Source of the DNA: Nipponacmea schrenckii
Lineage: Eukaryota; Mollusca; Gastropoda; Lottiidae
Length of the DNA stretch: 64,000 nucleotides
Assembly: GCA_030562195.1 (NCBI GenBank)
Contig: CM060199.1
Coordinates: 28,788,338-28,852,337 of the forward strand
Reading direction: 5' to 3'
Position numbers and translations under genes: made by a program
Part shown: piece after piece, positions 12,141 to 24,394 of the stretch
Layout of the letters: each line of letters opens with the position of its first letter
How positions within the stretch are numbered: the first letter of the stretch is position 1
Notes under the pieces: model-generated
Databases searched by the model: none
What the model was told of the DNA's origin: nothing
The model's input: only the letters and a program-made list of their open reading frames with translations

Positions 12141-13375
12141 CGTAATACGCCCACCAAGAGGTATTAGTAAATGCAATATTTTAAATGTAACATTTTCATA
12201 TTGCACAAGTTTCATCAAATTTCATGAAGAAACCAGCCCTCTCTGTCTTGTAAACAATAAATTTAACACGTTTTAAAGAACAATAACTCTATTAGATATG
12301 TTCGATTTGCCTGGCTTTCAATAGGGTACATCCTTAGGATGTTACAAATATACCAACTTTCATCAAAACACATCAAGAACACAACTTCCTATCGTATTCA
12401 CAAGAAATTTCTGGACAAAGTCAATAACTCAAAGTAAATATTTTTCAGTAAGCTAAATTTGCAATCGGTTTCTTCTTTGGGTAATTCAAAAGGCTCAAAT
12501 CATGCTTTGTCAAAATCTATCAAGAAACCAAATCTCTATCAAGTCTACAAAGAATCAGAGGCTGATAAAGTGAACACGTTTTAAAGAACAAGGGCAATAA
12601 CTCAATAAATATTTTTTGATTAGTCTGATTTTCAATAGGGTCTATCCTTGAGTTATAACAAACACTCACACCAAGTTTCATCAAGAACCCGGCTCCCTAT
12701 CGTGTTCACAAGGAATTTTAGGACAAGGGCAATAACTCATAGTAAATATTTTTTGATTGGTTTCATTTTCGATAGGCTTCATCCTTGGGTCATTACAAAG
12801 ACTCATTCCAAGTTTCATTAAAATCCATCAAGAAATGTGGTCTCTATCGTGTTCACAACAATTGTGGACAGGCAGACGGACAGACAGACGTACAGACAGA
12901 CGGGCAGAAGGCTTCATCCTTGGATGATTACAGACACACCGAAATTGGTCAAAATCCATCCAGAAACCATCTCTCTATCATGTCCACAACACATTTTTGA
13001 ACGCAAAATGAATGTGTTTTCAAGGGCAATAACTCATCAATTTATTTTTTTATTTGTCTGATTTTCAATAGGCTTCATCCTTAAGTAATAACAAGCAATC
13101 ACACCAAATTTCATCAAAATGCATCAAGAAACACACTCTTAATCGTGTTAACAACAAATTTTCAAAAACAAGGGCAATAACTCATTGAATATTTTTCGAT
13201 TGGTCTGATTTTCAGTAGGCTTCTTCCTTGGGTTATAACAAACATACTCACCAAATTTGGTCAAAATCCATCAAGAAATGTGGTCTCTATCGTGTTCACA
13301 ACAATTGTGGACAGGCAGATGAATGTGTTTTCAAGAACAAGGGCACACATTTATGTGTGGGCGTATAAAAACTGT
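12141..13375. mobile_element. non-autonomous element with ATACGCCCAC ends
   Basis: Starts AATACGCCCACC and ends GTGTGGGCGTATAA, giving short inverted ends. The interior is several diverged copies of a block on the theme of CAATAGGCTTCATCCTTGG and ATCAAGAAA, with a GACA-type simple repeat at 12865-12905. Related elements lie at 19307-20140 and about 40470-42140. No ORF. Confidence 0.6.
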
Positions 13376-13389
13376 ACTTCTCTATTGTT

Positions 13390-14690
13390 GAACGAGAAGA
13401 AGCCGGTCTTTTTTATGCGTTTCCACTTGTTTTAATCAAGCTTTCAATTGGTCCTCCGATAAATTGTAGAACGTAAAAGGTTTTCGGTTCCCGAACAGTA
13501 ATAGTTCGGGAATTTAACAAGTGGAATAACAGAAAGCTAGCTTAAAGCGAAATTGGCGTTTTTTCGATGAACGGGTTTTGATTAGGGGAAGGAGGGATGA
13601 ATCTCCCAGATATACAGGCCTAGGGTGGAAGAAATATTTTATCGAGAAAAGGGGATATGGATCTGTTGGATGATTTTCTTCTGTTCTGATCCGATATTAG
13701 AAAAAAATAATAACTAGCCCGATTCGCGAGAAATATCTGTTAAGTACAGATTGTTTTTAGTTTGCTATCAACAAGATTGTCATTTGAATTCTGATTTTTG
13801 GAATATGCCGCTTATATTTTCTTCTTAAAGACATGGTGAAATTTCTCTTGAAGACTCTTATTATGAGCATGAACTGTCGTGCTTGCTTTATAACTGGTTG
13901 AAGGGGGCGACAAAGAGTGCTATGTCCGCACTATGGAGAATATTAAGTCCAATGGGTCCTATCTGTGAAGGTGGAAATTTTTATGTTTTGTAAAAATCGT
14001 TTAGAGTATCCACGGTCTTTCAGTTTTGAGAAGGTCATGTGCATATTCGGTGATAATGAAATAAACTTGTGACTTAATTATACCAGAAAAGGTATGTTTT
14101 GGATGAGCTCTTATGCCAAAGTTGATGAGTGTCAGTTTCTTTGTATTATACTTTAATATCTAGTTTATTAGTCACTGCTATGGAATCTCCTTTGAAGACC
14201 GTGGTTGCGGCTAAGACAAATCTCTAAAGCTGTAGAATTGCATCGTCGGGTCTGTTTGGATCTGGAGCTTTGCGAACCGTCATAAGGCCAGTCGTGTTAT
14301 CGATATTAGTATACATAGAAGTTATATCAATAGAAATTAAAATAGCATTTGAAGGAACTTGAGAATATTTGGTTTTATTGACGAAGTCAGTTGTGTCCTT
14401 AAGGCAGGCTCGATGTTGACATGCTAGTGGTAGTAAGAAATGATCAATGTATTCTGACACTGCATACGACTAACTACCACAATCAGAGATAATCGGGCGG
14501 CCTTTAAGGATTCTATTAGGAATAAACTAATCCTTGGTTGGATGCTTATGAGTCTTAGGCAACGTGTATAAGTGTCTCTCGCAGATGAACTGGTAAAAGA
14601 TACAGGCATTTTGACTACATAGGTGACCTTAGAATAATTTCTATTATGAAAATAAAACAAAACCGGAAGGTCTATCTTTGACTGGAAGTG
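13390..14690 (-). mobile_element. Penelope-like retroelement relic 1
   Basis: Holds RT fragments at its high-coordinate end, followed (minus strand) by about 800 bases also present in relic 2 at 24395-25560. The GIY-YIG portion seen in relic 2 is missing here. Several frameshifts; not functional. Confidence 0.65.
14224..14690 (-). pseudogene. Penelope-like reverse transcriptase fragment
   Basis: Minus-strand frames read LYTLPKTHK, GRPIISDCGS, SEYIDHFLLPL, then ISIDITSMYTNI. These are the PKTHK and GRPI(I/V) N-terminal landmarks and the first catalytic aspartate region (D-x-T-S-x-Y-T-N-I) of Penelope-like RTs. The frame shifts at least once and the later catalytic motifs are absent. Confidence 0.75.
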
Positions 14691-14699
14691 AGAACCGGA

Positions 14700-15769
14700 A
14701 ATTGAGGTTGTTTTGTTCTTGCATCTTTATCGATCGAATTTTAATATTTGAAAATTTTTAAGTATTTGACAACTAACAATTAAAGGTTTAATACAATTCG
14801 GTTACATCCTCTACCCACGATTGCCAATTTAAAATTGAAGAGTCATTGGAAAAAAATTCAAACTCTGATTTTCTCGCTTAATATAAATGGTGGAATTTTA
14901 AAACTTCACCAGTTGACAGGCGATATAATTATTATTAGGGGATGGATTTATCTCTTTTTAAATGAAAAATAGTTTGAAATCACTATCAAAATTAAAAATT
15001 ACAATTCAGATTTAAATTTCGTTTTCTGTCAAGTGCACATATATTTAAATGAAAGGCTAAAACCCAAGTTGAATGAATTCTTTAAATCATTTTTTTTGGT
15101 CCTCCGGAGAGGTAGTACCCTTAACACTCTTATACCTATACATATTTATATTTATGTATAAACCAATCCCCTCTAGCCTCCTCTACACCCAGTATTCCCC
15201 CTCCGCTGTAACCCCTGCCTACAACTGGTTAAAATGAGTCACAACACCTGTAGCATCGAACTGTAAAATAACACAACCAGTCTGTCTATTGTGAAGATTT
15301 GCTAACAGTATTTCCTCTTTTTTACTTCACGTATAGAATCTTTCGCCGTCAGTCTGAAATTACTTCCTTCACTTTACAGGATCTAACACCAGCGTCCTGA
15401 GAAATTTTGTATTTAGTGGTGAGAATGTTATGAAAACGTATTGATTTAATTCAGAAGCAATACATTAATTTTAACAAGAAATGACTATAAATTTTTGAGA
15501 ACAATGAAGATATTTTAGAATTAATTTGTTGTTGTAAGTCAAATAAGTAAGTATACTTTTATAATCTTAGATATCTTAACATAACCATTTTACCGTTACT
15601 ATGTCTTATAATTATAAAGATGCAATTCAATAATCATCCTCTATTTCCACTTGGTTAAAAAATCTCTTATCAATACGGTCTAGATGGTACCATGATTGGT
15701 TCAGGCCGCTTTATGCAAACTATTGGCAATAATTTTCCAACTTTAAGTTTGGGAGTGCGTGATAGTAAA
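14700..15769. other. AT-rich spacer, nothing recognised
   Basis: No exon, domain or clear repeat boundary seen on either strand. Confidence 0.45.
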
Positions 15770-16335
15770 AATTTCTAGCGGGGTAGAAGGTAATATAGTA
15801 AAGAGTGTGGTAGCAAAGATTCATCATGGGGAAAAGTAATAAATTTTTTGCGGAAGGGGTGTAATAGTAAGGAGTTATATTAGGGAATGGGGCCGTTATA
15901 GGAGTTATATTGGGGAAGCGGGTAATAGTAAATATTTATTATGGGAAGGGGTAATACTAAAGAACACAGGTTCTCGGGGTCAATGATCGTGATACTATCA
16001 TACTATGATAATATAACTATATGTATATTATGATAGTATGATAGTATCACGATCATTGAACTCGAGAACCTGTGGTAAAGAAGGGTGGTAGCAAAGATTC
16101 ATCGTGGAGAGGGGTAATAGTAAGAAAATATTTTTGGAAGGGTTGTAATAGTAAGGAGTTATATTGGGGAAGTGGGCCGTTATAGGAGTTATTGGGGAAG
16201 GGGGCCGTTATAGGAGTTACATTGGGAAAGGGGGGGGGGGTAATAGTAAGGGTTTATAGGGGAAGGGGGTAATAGTAAGGGTTTATAATGGGAAGGGGGT
16301 AATAGTAAGGATTTATAGTGGGAAGGGGGGCTATA
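15770..16335. repeat. minisatellite, GGGGTAATAGTAAGG theme
   Basis: Many imperfect repeats of about 25-30 bases built on GGGGTAATAGTAAGGATTTA. The same array resumes at 23769-23885, on the far side of the BEL/Pao element, so the retrotransposon split one array. Confidence 0.8.
15965..16074. mobile_element. 110-base palindromic MITE, hAT-like
   Basis: Almost perfect inverted repeat: starts CACAGGTTCTCG, ends CGAGAACCTGTG, arms about 50 bases with a small centre. Flanked by CTAAAGAA (15957-15964) and GTAAAGAA (16075-16082), an 8-base duplication with one mismatch, as expected for hAT-mobilised elements. It sits inside the minisatellite. Confidence 0.75.
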
Positions 16336-16340
16336 GTAAG

Positions 16341-17519
16341 TGTAACAGCTGGGCTGTTATTAGGGGTTGTTCTTAACGGAGCTGACAGAGTCGACACGTT
16401 TTTAGAAATCAGCCAATAGTAATGTTTATTATATAAAGTTTATTCTTCAATTCTTACAACCCATCAGACTCGTAAAAACTGAAATATATTGACAAAAGCT
16501 AACTGAATCTTAAAGTTGAATGGCTAAAATTTTGACGAGGACAAGTGGGCACATGGATGCTTATTTGGGAATGGAATAGACCAAATTCTATTACTTGTGT
16601 TCTAGTGTTTTTCTTGTGGTTTTCGAGCATGCTTGGTCGTACTTGGAATCAGATGAGCCTAATGCGAAGACTCTGTTTATTACCAAAATCAATGCCTCCT
16701 AAACAATTAAGTCGAATTTATCCTGCATAATATCGAATCAGATTAAGGTAATCAGTGCATTTATTCTAATATGTAATCGAATCGATATATGGTAATCGAG
16801 CAAAGCAACTCCGGAGCGTCGTAACTTTGATCACTTCCGCTTTAGTAATGACGTCCAAAATGCCCAAGAAACATAGTAATATTAATAAATGGGATGACAC
16901 CTTTATGATGCTCAATTTTGACGTATAATAAATACACAGTATGACAGCATTTCATTACAACAAGTTTAGTCGAGATATATAACCAAAAAAATGTCAAATA
17001 GGTTTTAAAAAAAACGAAGTATATCGGCTCTTTGGTTGGTGTGGGCTGGCTTGTGTAGCCTGTAACTGTAAACTGCAGAGGATACGCCTGTTGCTGTGTA
17101 AATTATTTTCAGTGTTCTGCGACTGAGTCACTGAGCATTGTATTGTTTATAGTTAAACAGTCTACAGTCAGGGCCGTAGGGCCCTCAAGAAGATTATTGG
17201 GGACGGTGGAGGGAGGGGCTGGTTTATTAATAAAGGACTCTTCTGCACCATTCGCTATAGGACTAATCATCCCCCACTTCAAGGTTGATTTTCCGAGAAG
17301 GCTTGCACACTCCTCAACAAGCCTTTCCAAATTATTATTATTATTAATATCGGCATCCACCATCTTGGATCATATTCTGTTCATTTATTCTACCGACTAA
17401 ATCTGATTAGATTTGCGACGCCATATTGATTAAGGTAATCGAATCGGATTTAATAGCTTAAAAACGCCTATAATCTTATGCAACAAAGGGACATAACTGA
17501 TTATTTGACAGCAGTTAAA
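16341..17519 (-). repeat. 3' LTR of the BEL/Pao element (with insert)
   Basis: Matches the right-hand LTR in three blocks. Between CTCCTAAACAATTAA and TATGCAACAAAGGGA it carries about 760 extra bases (about 16711-17474) absent from the other LTR, so something inserted here. The insert has no recognised ORF or clear inverted ends. Confidence 0.65.
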
Positions 17520-19300
17520 ATAAGAGAGGTACAATTCAACAGTTTTGACCTGTCTAAAGTTAGTTGGCTTGTAACATCTACTGAAATTGACATTTTCTAA
17601 CAAATGAATGTTGTTTCTCCATTTCTCCCATTGGGTACGTACCTCTGCAAATATTTCATCATCCCAACTGGTACTTTCTCTGCATAATTCTTGAAAGATA
17701 GTCTTGCCTTGCAAAAAAAAAAAGGGTGACACCATACCAAGGGGGTCAAAAATTGAACTGACTGTTTACAGGATGCCTCGTCTTGTAAGTGGTTTGTCCT
17801 TTAATTCAATTCTAAATTGAAATTCATCTGATTCCACACACCAGTGAACTCCCAATGTACGTTTTGTATAGGTTTTCTTGAATAAGTTTGCATTTTTGTT
17901 AGCTACTCGTTCTTTTGGTATACTACTGAGGACTGTTTGGTTATTTGAGACTTGTGTAAATGAAATCTGCCTTTCTGTCACAAGGCTACAGTGTTCTTGA
18001 TTAACTTGATGGCATCGGAGGCTGAAGGTACAGACTTAAACCCATCGTCTACATAAAAATCTATGTGAAGAAAGTTGGATGCTTCGGTGCCATACAAGTC
18101 TTGAAAGTCATTTGGTGTCTGAAGTGCAAAGTTTGCACAAGCCGGAGAAAAGGTGGCTCCAAATAAGTGAGTGGTCATTCTATAATCTTCAGGTGGTTTC
18201 TTATAATATCCATCGCTCCATCATAAAAAAACTTGAAAATTTCTATGTGCTTCATTGACTCACATTTGATTAAACATTCCTTCAATATAACACATGAAGG
18301 CTAATTCATCTTGTCGACATCGACATAAGACACCTAAGAGACTGGATGTCAAATCCAACCCTGTATGGAGCTTTTGGTTGATGGGAATTCACTTGTATTC
18401 AGCACTGCAATCATACACAATACGTATTTTACCAGGCTTCCTAGCATTATAAATTCCATGATGTGGTATGTACCAGATGTGACCATTATCACTTGAAAGT
18501 TCTTCGTTTGGTACCTTTTCAACATTACCATTGTCTAATGTGCTTTTCATAAAGTTTTCATAGTCCTTTCTGTATTGGACATCATACAATAATCTTTTCT
18601 GTAATGTTTTGGTTCTGTTCATCACCATATACTTGGTGTTAGGCAAAGTGACATTTTCTTCATTTAAAAGGGCAGGGGCATCTCATAATGACCATCTGTG
18701 GTTCTATGTAGCATAACATTTTCTAGAGTTTAAAGGAATTTCTTTTCATTTTGAGAATAACTGTTGTCTTGGGATTTAGCTTCGTTAAAATTTAGTTCAA
18801 ATATTCTTCTAACTTGATGAGGACTTATAACTTCCTTAAATTGAGTCTTCAAGATAAATGACATCTTTGAGTTTTGCCAATGTTTGGTTCCATTTGTACC
18901 ATTTTTGCAACTGTATGATTGGTATACGACTGGTGATTGTCTTCATCCATAGTAGTACTGATAATTCCCCATCCAAGTTCTGTTTTAACAGCAAAGGGTT
19001 CATCATTCTTTCCTGGTATAATCTCCCTTGGTTTCATGGCTCTGAGACAATTTCTTCCAACAAGTACTGCTATGTCAATGTCTTCTGAACAGGGCATTAG
19101 TTGTCTAGAAATTGGTTTCAGATGAGGCCTTTTTTCTGCTGTTTCTTGTCGAGGAATTTGTTGTCTACTGGCTGGTATAACATCTCTTAGAAATTCTGAA
19201 AAGGGTGGGTAGGATGCAGGTTTAAAATGAACTTCTCCTTGTCTCCAGGAATCTGCTAGTTTTGCCCAGGCATTACATATGTAGTTTGGTAAAATCTTTA
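17520..19300 (-). pseudogene. BEL/Pao pol remnant
   Basis: Minus-strand frames give, in order: the protease-to-RT linker (VLVGRNCLRAMKPREI, then VKTELGWGII), an RT N-terminal part (IRIVYDCSAEY), the RT catalytic loop (FYVDDGFKSV, a YVDD motif), and the post-RT region (WDDEIFAEVR, CYKPTNF). Four or more frame breaks separate them. RNase H is incomplete and integrase is absent. Confidence 0.85.
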
Positions 19301-19306
19301 ACCTTT

Positions 19307-20140
19307 TTATACGCCCACATTATAATGTGGTCGTATATTGTCGTCACCCCTGCCCGTCCGTCGGTCTGTCGGTCCGTCCGTCCGTCCAGAATTGCTTGTG
19401 TACGCAATAGAGGCTACAGTTTTTGTCGAATTTGAATGAAATTTGCTGTGATCATTTATATTTATGAGATCTCGGACAAGTTCGAAATTGGCGATTTTTC
19501 GATGAACGGTTTTTGAGTTATTGCACTTGACTTAGCCAAACGCGCCAAAATTGGCTTGTGATTGCGATAGAGACTACAGTTTTCATCGGATTTAAATGAA
19601 ACTTTCTGTGATCATTTATGTTGATGAGATCTCGGACAAGTTCGAAAATGGCGATTTTCCGATGAACGGTTTTTGAGTTATTGCACTAGACTTAGCCAAA
19701 ACGCGTCAAAATTGGCTTGTGAACGCGACAGAGATCACAATTTCCATTTGATTTGAATGAAATTTGGTGTTATCATTTATATTGATGAAATCTTGGACAA
19801 GTTTGATCGTGACGATTTTTGGGTGAACGTTTTTTGAGTTATTGGCCTTGACTAAGTCAAATTGCGTCGAAATAGACTTGTGAGCACGATAGAGACAACA
19901 GTTTTCATCTGATTGGAATGAAATTTGGTGTGATCATTGAAGTTGGTGTCATCTTGGTCAAGTTCGAATTGACATTTCGATATACTGTATTTGAGTTATT
20001 GCACTTGACAATACAGTTTTCATCTGATTTTAATGAAATTTGGTGTGAACATTTATATTGACAAGAACTTTGATTAGACCTAAATAATCTTAGAGTTTTT
20101 GCCTGTGTTAAAACAGAAAATATATTTTAAAGTGGGTGTA
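19307..20140. mobile_element. ATACGCCCAC element inside BEL/Pao gag
   Basis: Begins TTATACGCCCAC and ends AGTGGGTGTAT. The interior is about four diverged copies of a block of about 180 bases (GATGAACGGTTTTTGAGTTATTG theme) after a GTCC-rich simple repeat at 19350-19390. The gag reading stops on one side (ENQNKCL) and resumes on the other (ILPNYICNAW). Confidence 0.6.
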
Positions 20141-20189
20141 TCTTGCTAGGCAAGCACTTGTTTTGGTTTTCCTTTGCGTCCTTTAAGAT

Positions 20190-22366
20190 TTGTAAATATA
20201 ATAATAATAATAATAATAATATGCCTATTTATATAGCGCTAAATCCACAAAAAAGTGCTCAAAGCGCTCAAACAGTTTGTTGGCTCTACATTCTGTCAAT
20301 TCCCATAATACTGCTGGAACAGATAAGTTTTTAGACGCGATTTGAATATGGCTAAGGTTGGCACTGATCGTAATTGAGTCGGAAGTTTATTCCACTTGTC
20401 TGCAGCAGCCACAGAAAAGGTTATTTGTCCAAAACTTGACAATCTCCATTTGGGGACAACTAGTTGGTTTAGGCTTTCCGATCTTAAACGTCTGTTTGGA
20501 ACGTAGGGCTTAATTAAATCACAGAGATAGTCCGGGGCTAGTCGATTAACACACTGATAGGTAAGATTGAGAATTTTAAAGTCTATTCGAACGGATATTG
20601 GCAACCAATGGAGGGTCTTGAGAACTGGAGTTATGTGGCACTTATATGTTGATTTTGTGACCATTCGTGCAGAGACATTCTGAATTCGTTGTAATCTATT
20701 TAGTTGTATCTGTGGAAGGCCAATGAGAAGACTGTTGCAGTTATCTATTCTAGAAAGGATCAGGCAACGAACAAGAGCTGCAGCCGCGTCTTCAGTCAGA
20801 AGATTGCGAATCGATCCTATGTTCCTTAAGTGACAAAAACACTTTTTACAGAGATCGTCAACTTGTTTGTTTAGACATAAATTACTGTCCAGCACTACGC
20901 CAAGATTCTTCACGTTGGAAGATGGAGAAAACTCTATGTCACCTATTTTTAAAGTGGTAGAGTTAAGATTTGATAATCGTATTTTTGGTCCAAAAATTTT
21001 AAATTCGGTTTTGTCCTCATTTAATTTTAAATGGTTCACATCCATCCAAATTTTAGTGTTTTTAATAGCTGCCGACATGTTATTAAGAATAGAAGTTTGT
21101 TCAGAACCAGAATTGAAAGAGTCCAAGAGCTGAGTGTCATCGGCGTACAGATGATGAGCGATACTGTTTTGAGTACATCACCAAGCTGTTTTGTATACAT
21201 GGTAAACAATACAGGTCCTAACACAGAACCTTGTGGGACCCCACAAGTCAGCTGAACACTGCTAGACTTGCATGAACTTAAAGACACAGATTGATGCCTA
21301 TCCGATAAGTAGGAGCGGAACCAGTTCAACACACTTCCATCAAGACCGAAGTCGCAATGGAGCCTGGAAAGAAGTGTTTTATGGTCGATAGTATCGAAGG
21401 CTGCGGAGAGGTCAAGTAACACCAGCACGGACAGTCTACCTTGATCCACTGCCATCCTAAGATCATTGACAACTTTGTTCAAAGCAGTTTCTGTTCCGTG
21501 ATGTGGTCTGTATGCTGATTGATACTCATAAAACAAACTGTTGTCCTCCAGATGATCAAATAGCTGAGCCTTGACTGCTCTTTCAAGAATTTTTGATAGG
21601 AATGGTAAATTGGATACTGGTCTATAGTTTTTAAGAATATTCTGATCTAGTGATGGTTTCTTCAAAAGAGGCTTAACAACTGCATTCTTAAAGAGTGATG
21701 GAACAGTGCCAGTAGAAAGGCTCAAATTGACGATATTGGTAATGATTGGAAGCAGAATATCCAGATAGTCAAGCAACAACTTTGTTGGAATTGGGTCAAG
21801 TTCGCATGATGTTGGTTTAGACGATTTTATTAGCTTAGAAACATCGTTCTCTGTAAGGGGAGTGAAAACGTCTAAAGATTGACCTGAATAAACAGGGATA
21901 TTGGCATCAGGATTGACATCATCTCGTTTCGGAATAGATTCTTTAAGTTTAACTATTTTGTCATGGAAGAACTCACTAAAGTCACATGCAAGAGACTGTG
22001 CATCACGACCAACCTCTGGAAGCTTTACTTCATTCTGCTTTCCCAGCAGAGAGAACATGAATGAGTACAAAGCTCTAGGATTACCAGCGTTAGATGATAT
22101 TTTCTCTTTGCAGTATTCAGCTTTGGAGGACTTTAGTGCCTTGTTGACATCATTCCTAGAACTAACAAAAAGTTGCCTGTGGACTTCAAGATCAGATTTT
22201 CGCCATTTCCGTTCAGCTTTGCGTTTTTCTGCTTTGGCCTGGGATATTGCATCAGAGTACCAAGGAGATGAAGATTTAAGTCTGACTTGCTTAGAGACTA
22301 CTGGTGCATGCTTGTCTAAAATATCGGATAGTGTCGAGTAGAGCAGCTTGACCAAAAGATTAACAT
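20190..22366 (-). mobile_element. CR1-type LINE, 5'-truncated
   Basis: On the minus strand the element starts abruptly inside the endonuclease-RT polyprotein and ends after TTTAGCGCTATATAAAT with an ATT microsatellite, the usual CR1-type 3' end. It interrupts BEL/Pao gag between CETAMEKI and ILKDAKENQ. Confidence 0.8.
20296..22366 (-). pseudogene. CR1-type reverse transcriptase fragment
   Basis: Two long minus-strand frames overlap at a single frameshift near 21100. The first gives the RT core: KNYRPVSNLPFLSKILE, LLDLSAAFDTIDH and GVPQGSVLGP. The second gives the C-terminal thumb region (LNEDKTEF, LGVVLD, LHWLPI). The frameshift falls where the catalytic YADD-type loop should be, so the copy is dead. 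The N-terminal endonuclease is missing. Confidence 0.85.
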
Positions 22367-23290
22367 CGTATTTTTTCCATTGCTGTTTCGCAACTTTGTA
22401 GGCAGTCTGTAAATTTTCCTTCTCCATCATTGGGAGCTATTGATTTCCAATTGTCTATTTCTTTTCTATATTCCTCTGCCAAGATAAAGGGAGTTCCATA
22501 TCTGTTTGACAAAATGTTTTTGGCTTTGTTGTATGCTTCGTTGGTGTCTAATGTAAGTAAGCCAGCCACAGACTGTTTAACTTCACCATTCAGATATTTA
22601 CTAAGGTAAAATAATCGTTCAGATGGGTTTAAGGTCCTGCTCTCTATAAAAGTTTCAAGGACTTGATCCAAACAGGATACTTGAGAACTTCACCCTTGAA
22701 GACTTCTGGCTCAATCTTAGGCAAACCATCTCGATCTTGACGTGATGATATCAGTTCAACCACTTTTAATTTAGATCATTTGTAGTTGTATTCAATGAAG
22801 TAGTATTTTCAGCAATTCCATTTGTTGGATTTCCAGCCATTCTTTTTGTTGGATCTTTACAAGCTAGGTCTATATTAGGCGAAACATTAGAATTTTTTCT
22901 ATCTACCTTATGATCTGCAGGTTCAGCTTCCCTTTGTCTAAAAATACCATTACCAGTGGATAAAAATGATCTTGAACTTCCATTGGAGGATACCGATACG
23001 TCACCTGATATTCAAATAATAGATTTGTTTCTTCCATTTCAAATGCTTCATGTTTGCTTTAAATTTTCACGCTCTTTCTTATCTTCTATAATTGATTCCA
23101 AATTACTGAATACTGTATAAAGTTCCTTCGAGAGAGAGTCATATTTTTCTCTTGCAAGTAACGACTGCAACTGAATTTGGTACTTCTTAGTTCTTCTTTT
23201 AATTGTAACAAAGTCTCTACTCAGTTTAGTTTACCTTTTTTTGGTCTGACATCAGCACCAAGTTCTTCTGGTTCTCCACTTGTAGACATG
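22360..23290 (-). pseudogene. BEL/Pao gag remnant
   Basis: Minus-strand frames begin MSTSGEPEELGADV near 23289, pass through a Lys/Glu-rich segment (ESIIEDKKERENL), then the conserved gag core (ERLFYLSKYLNGEVKQSV, LSNRYG). The reading ends at the CR1 junction (CETAMEKI). Stops and frameshifts occur between blocks. Confidence 0.75.
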
Positions 23291-23339
23291 ATGTCCTTTT
23301 TATTCAATAAATCTTCTATATCTTGTAATTGGTGGGAAC

Positions 23340-23763
23340 CAGTATTTGTAAAGTAGTTTACAGACACTGAGCTTCAAAGAATTTTAAGAAAAATCTTTGG
23401 CGAGGACGAGTGGGCACATGGATGTTAATTTGGAATAGACCAATTTCTATTACTTGTGTTCAAAAATCTTAATATTTGTTAACATAATAAATGAGTAGAT
23501 CAGATAAGCACTAAAGCCTACCCGAGATGCAAGAAGGAAATTATGCACACGAATTCCATATAAATAGAATACCTTTTCCCCGATTAATTGATGCTTTTTG
23601 TGTTTTTTCTTGTGGTTTTCGAGCATGCTTGGTCGTACTTGTTTTCTTGTATCAGATGATCCTAATACGCAGACTCTGTAAGTTTATTACCAAAATCAGT
23701 GCCTCCTAAACAATTAATCCTATGCAACAAAGGGACATAACTGATTATTTGACAGCAGCTACA
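23340..23763 (-). repeat. 5' LTR of the BEL/Pao element
   Basis: Shares several blocks with 16341-17519. It has about 130 bases (near 23460-23590) not present in the other LTR. A TGG-starting stretch next to it on the minus strand (around 23325-23337) could be the primer-binding site. The inner border is approximate. Confidence 0.6.
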
Positions 23764-23768
23764 GTAAG

Positions 23769-23885
23769 ATTTTATAGTGTAGTTGAGATTTATAGTGGCA
23801 AGGGGGTAATAGTAAGGATTTATAGAGGGAAAAGGTGGCAATAGTAAGGATTTATAGAGGGAAGAGGTAGTAAGTAGGGGTAATA
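23769..23885. repeat. minisatellite, continuation of 15770-16335
   Basis: Same GGGGTAATAGTAAGGATTTA theme as on the far side of the BEL/Pao element. Confidence 0.75.
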
Positions 23886-24009
23886 TATCTGAATAAGTAT
23901 TTTGAGATCCAAAACCCGCTACCAACTTGACTATACTTTCGTTCGAAGATAGTGTTATACCTTCCAGGCCGTTATTGGCATGGGTTAATTAATTCTCTTT
24001 TTTTAGAGA

Positions 24010-24190
24010 ATGAAAGTATCTGTTATTTTGGTCGTGGTTGTCATAGTAGTGAATGTGGAAAGTTGGTGGATAGTTCGGCGTCATCATATAACTACTTCCA
24101 TACCACGTTGTCCAAATATTTCCAGAACATGTTACGCTGAACATCGTGTATTATCCGATGATGAAATTAAATCTGTACATGGTGTCCCTG
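24010..24190 (+). CDS. orphan first coding exon, secreted-type peptide, family unknown
   Basis: A T-rich tract and AG at 24005-24006 precede the ATG, suggesting an upstream 5' UTR exon. The 60 codons start MKVSVILVVVVIVVNVESWW, a strong signal peptide, then a basic stretch (RRHH), two cysteines and an acidic segment (LSDDEIKSVHG). A GTGAGT donor follows in phase 1. I do not recognise the family. Phase 1 is the phase used by every WxxW exon here, and array B downstream lacks a start exon, so it could feed array B; that is speculation. It lies in a transposon-rich stretch but matches no transposon protein I know. Confidence 0.45.
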
Positions 24191-24394
24191 GTGAGTATTT
24201 GGCTGATTTTTATGAAATCTATGACGTTAACAGTAAGTAATAACGTCCAATGCATTAATATTAGTCATCTTTATAGTCTTATATACAATTCATGACCTTG
24301 ACCCTTGGACCAAGGTCACTCCTGACTGACATTTCGTAATAACTCAACTGATAAAGCTGTTGGTATATAGGTCGAAATGTTGTGATATTATCTA

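Larger units (their letters stand above)
16341..23763 (-). mobile_element. BEL/Pao LTR retrotransposon, defective, with nested inserts
   Basis: The element starts TGTAACAGCTG and ends GCAGCTACA, with GTAAG duplicated at 16336-16340 and 23764-23768. Two LTR copies share GAGTGGGCAC-type, TTTTCGAGCATGCTTGG and AACAAAGGGACATAACTG runs. On the minus strand the order is LTR, leader, gag, a protease/linker remnant, RT, part of the RNase H region, LTR. Integrase is missing. The gag is broken by a CR1 LINE (20190-22366) and by an ATACGCCCAC element (19307-20140). Confidence 0.8.

Noticed and set aside
12785..13061. ORFs with QTDRQT-type repeats
   Set aside because: Translation of the GACA simple repeat inside the ATACGCCCAC element.
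20867..22341. Plus-strand ORFs opposite the CR1 RT
   Set aside because: Antisense shadows of the LINE coding strand.
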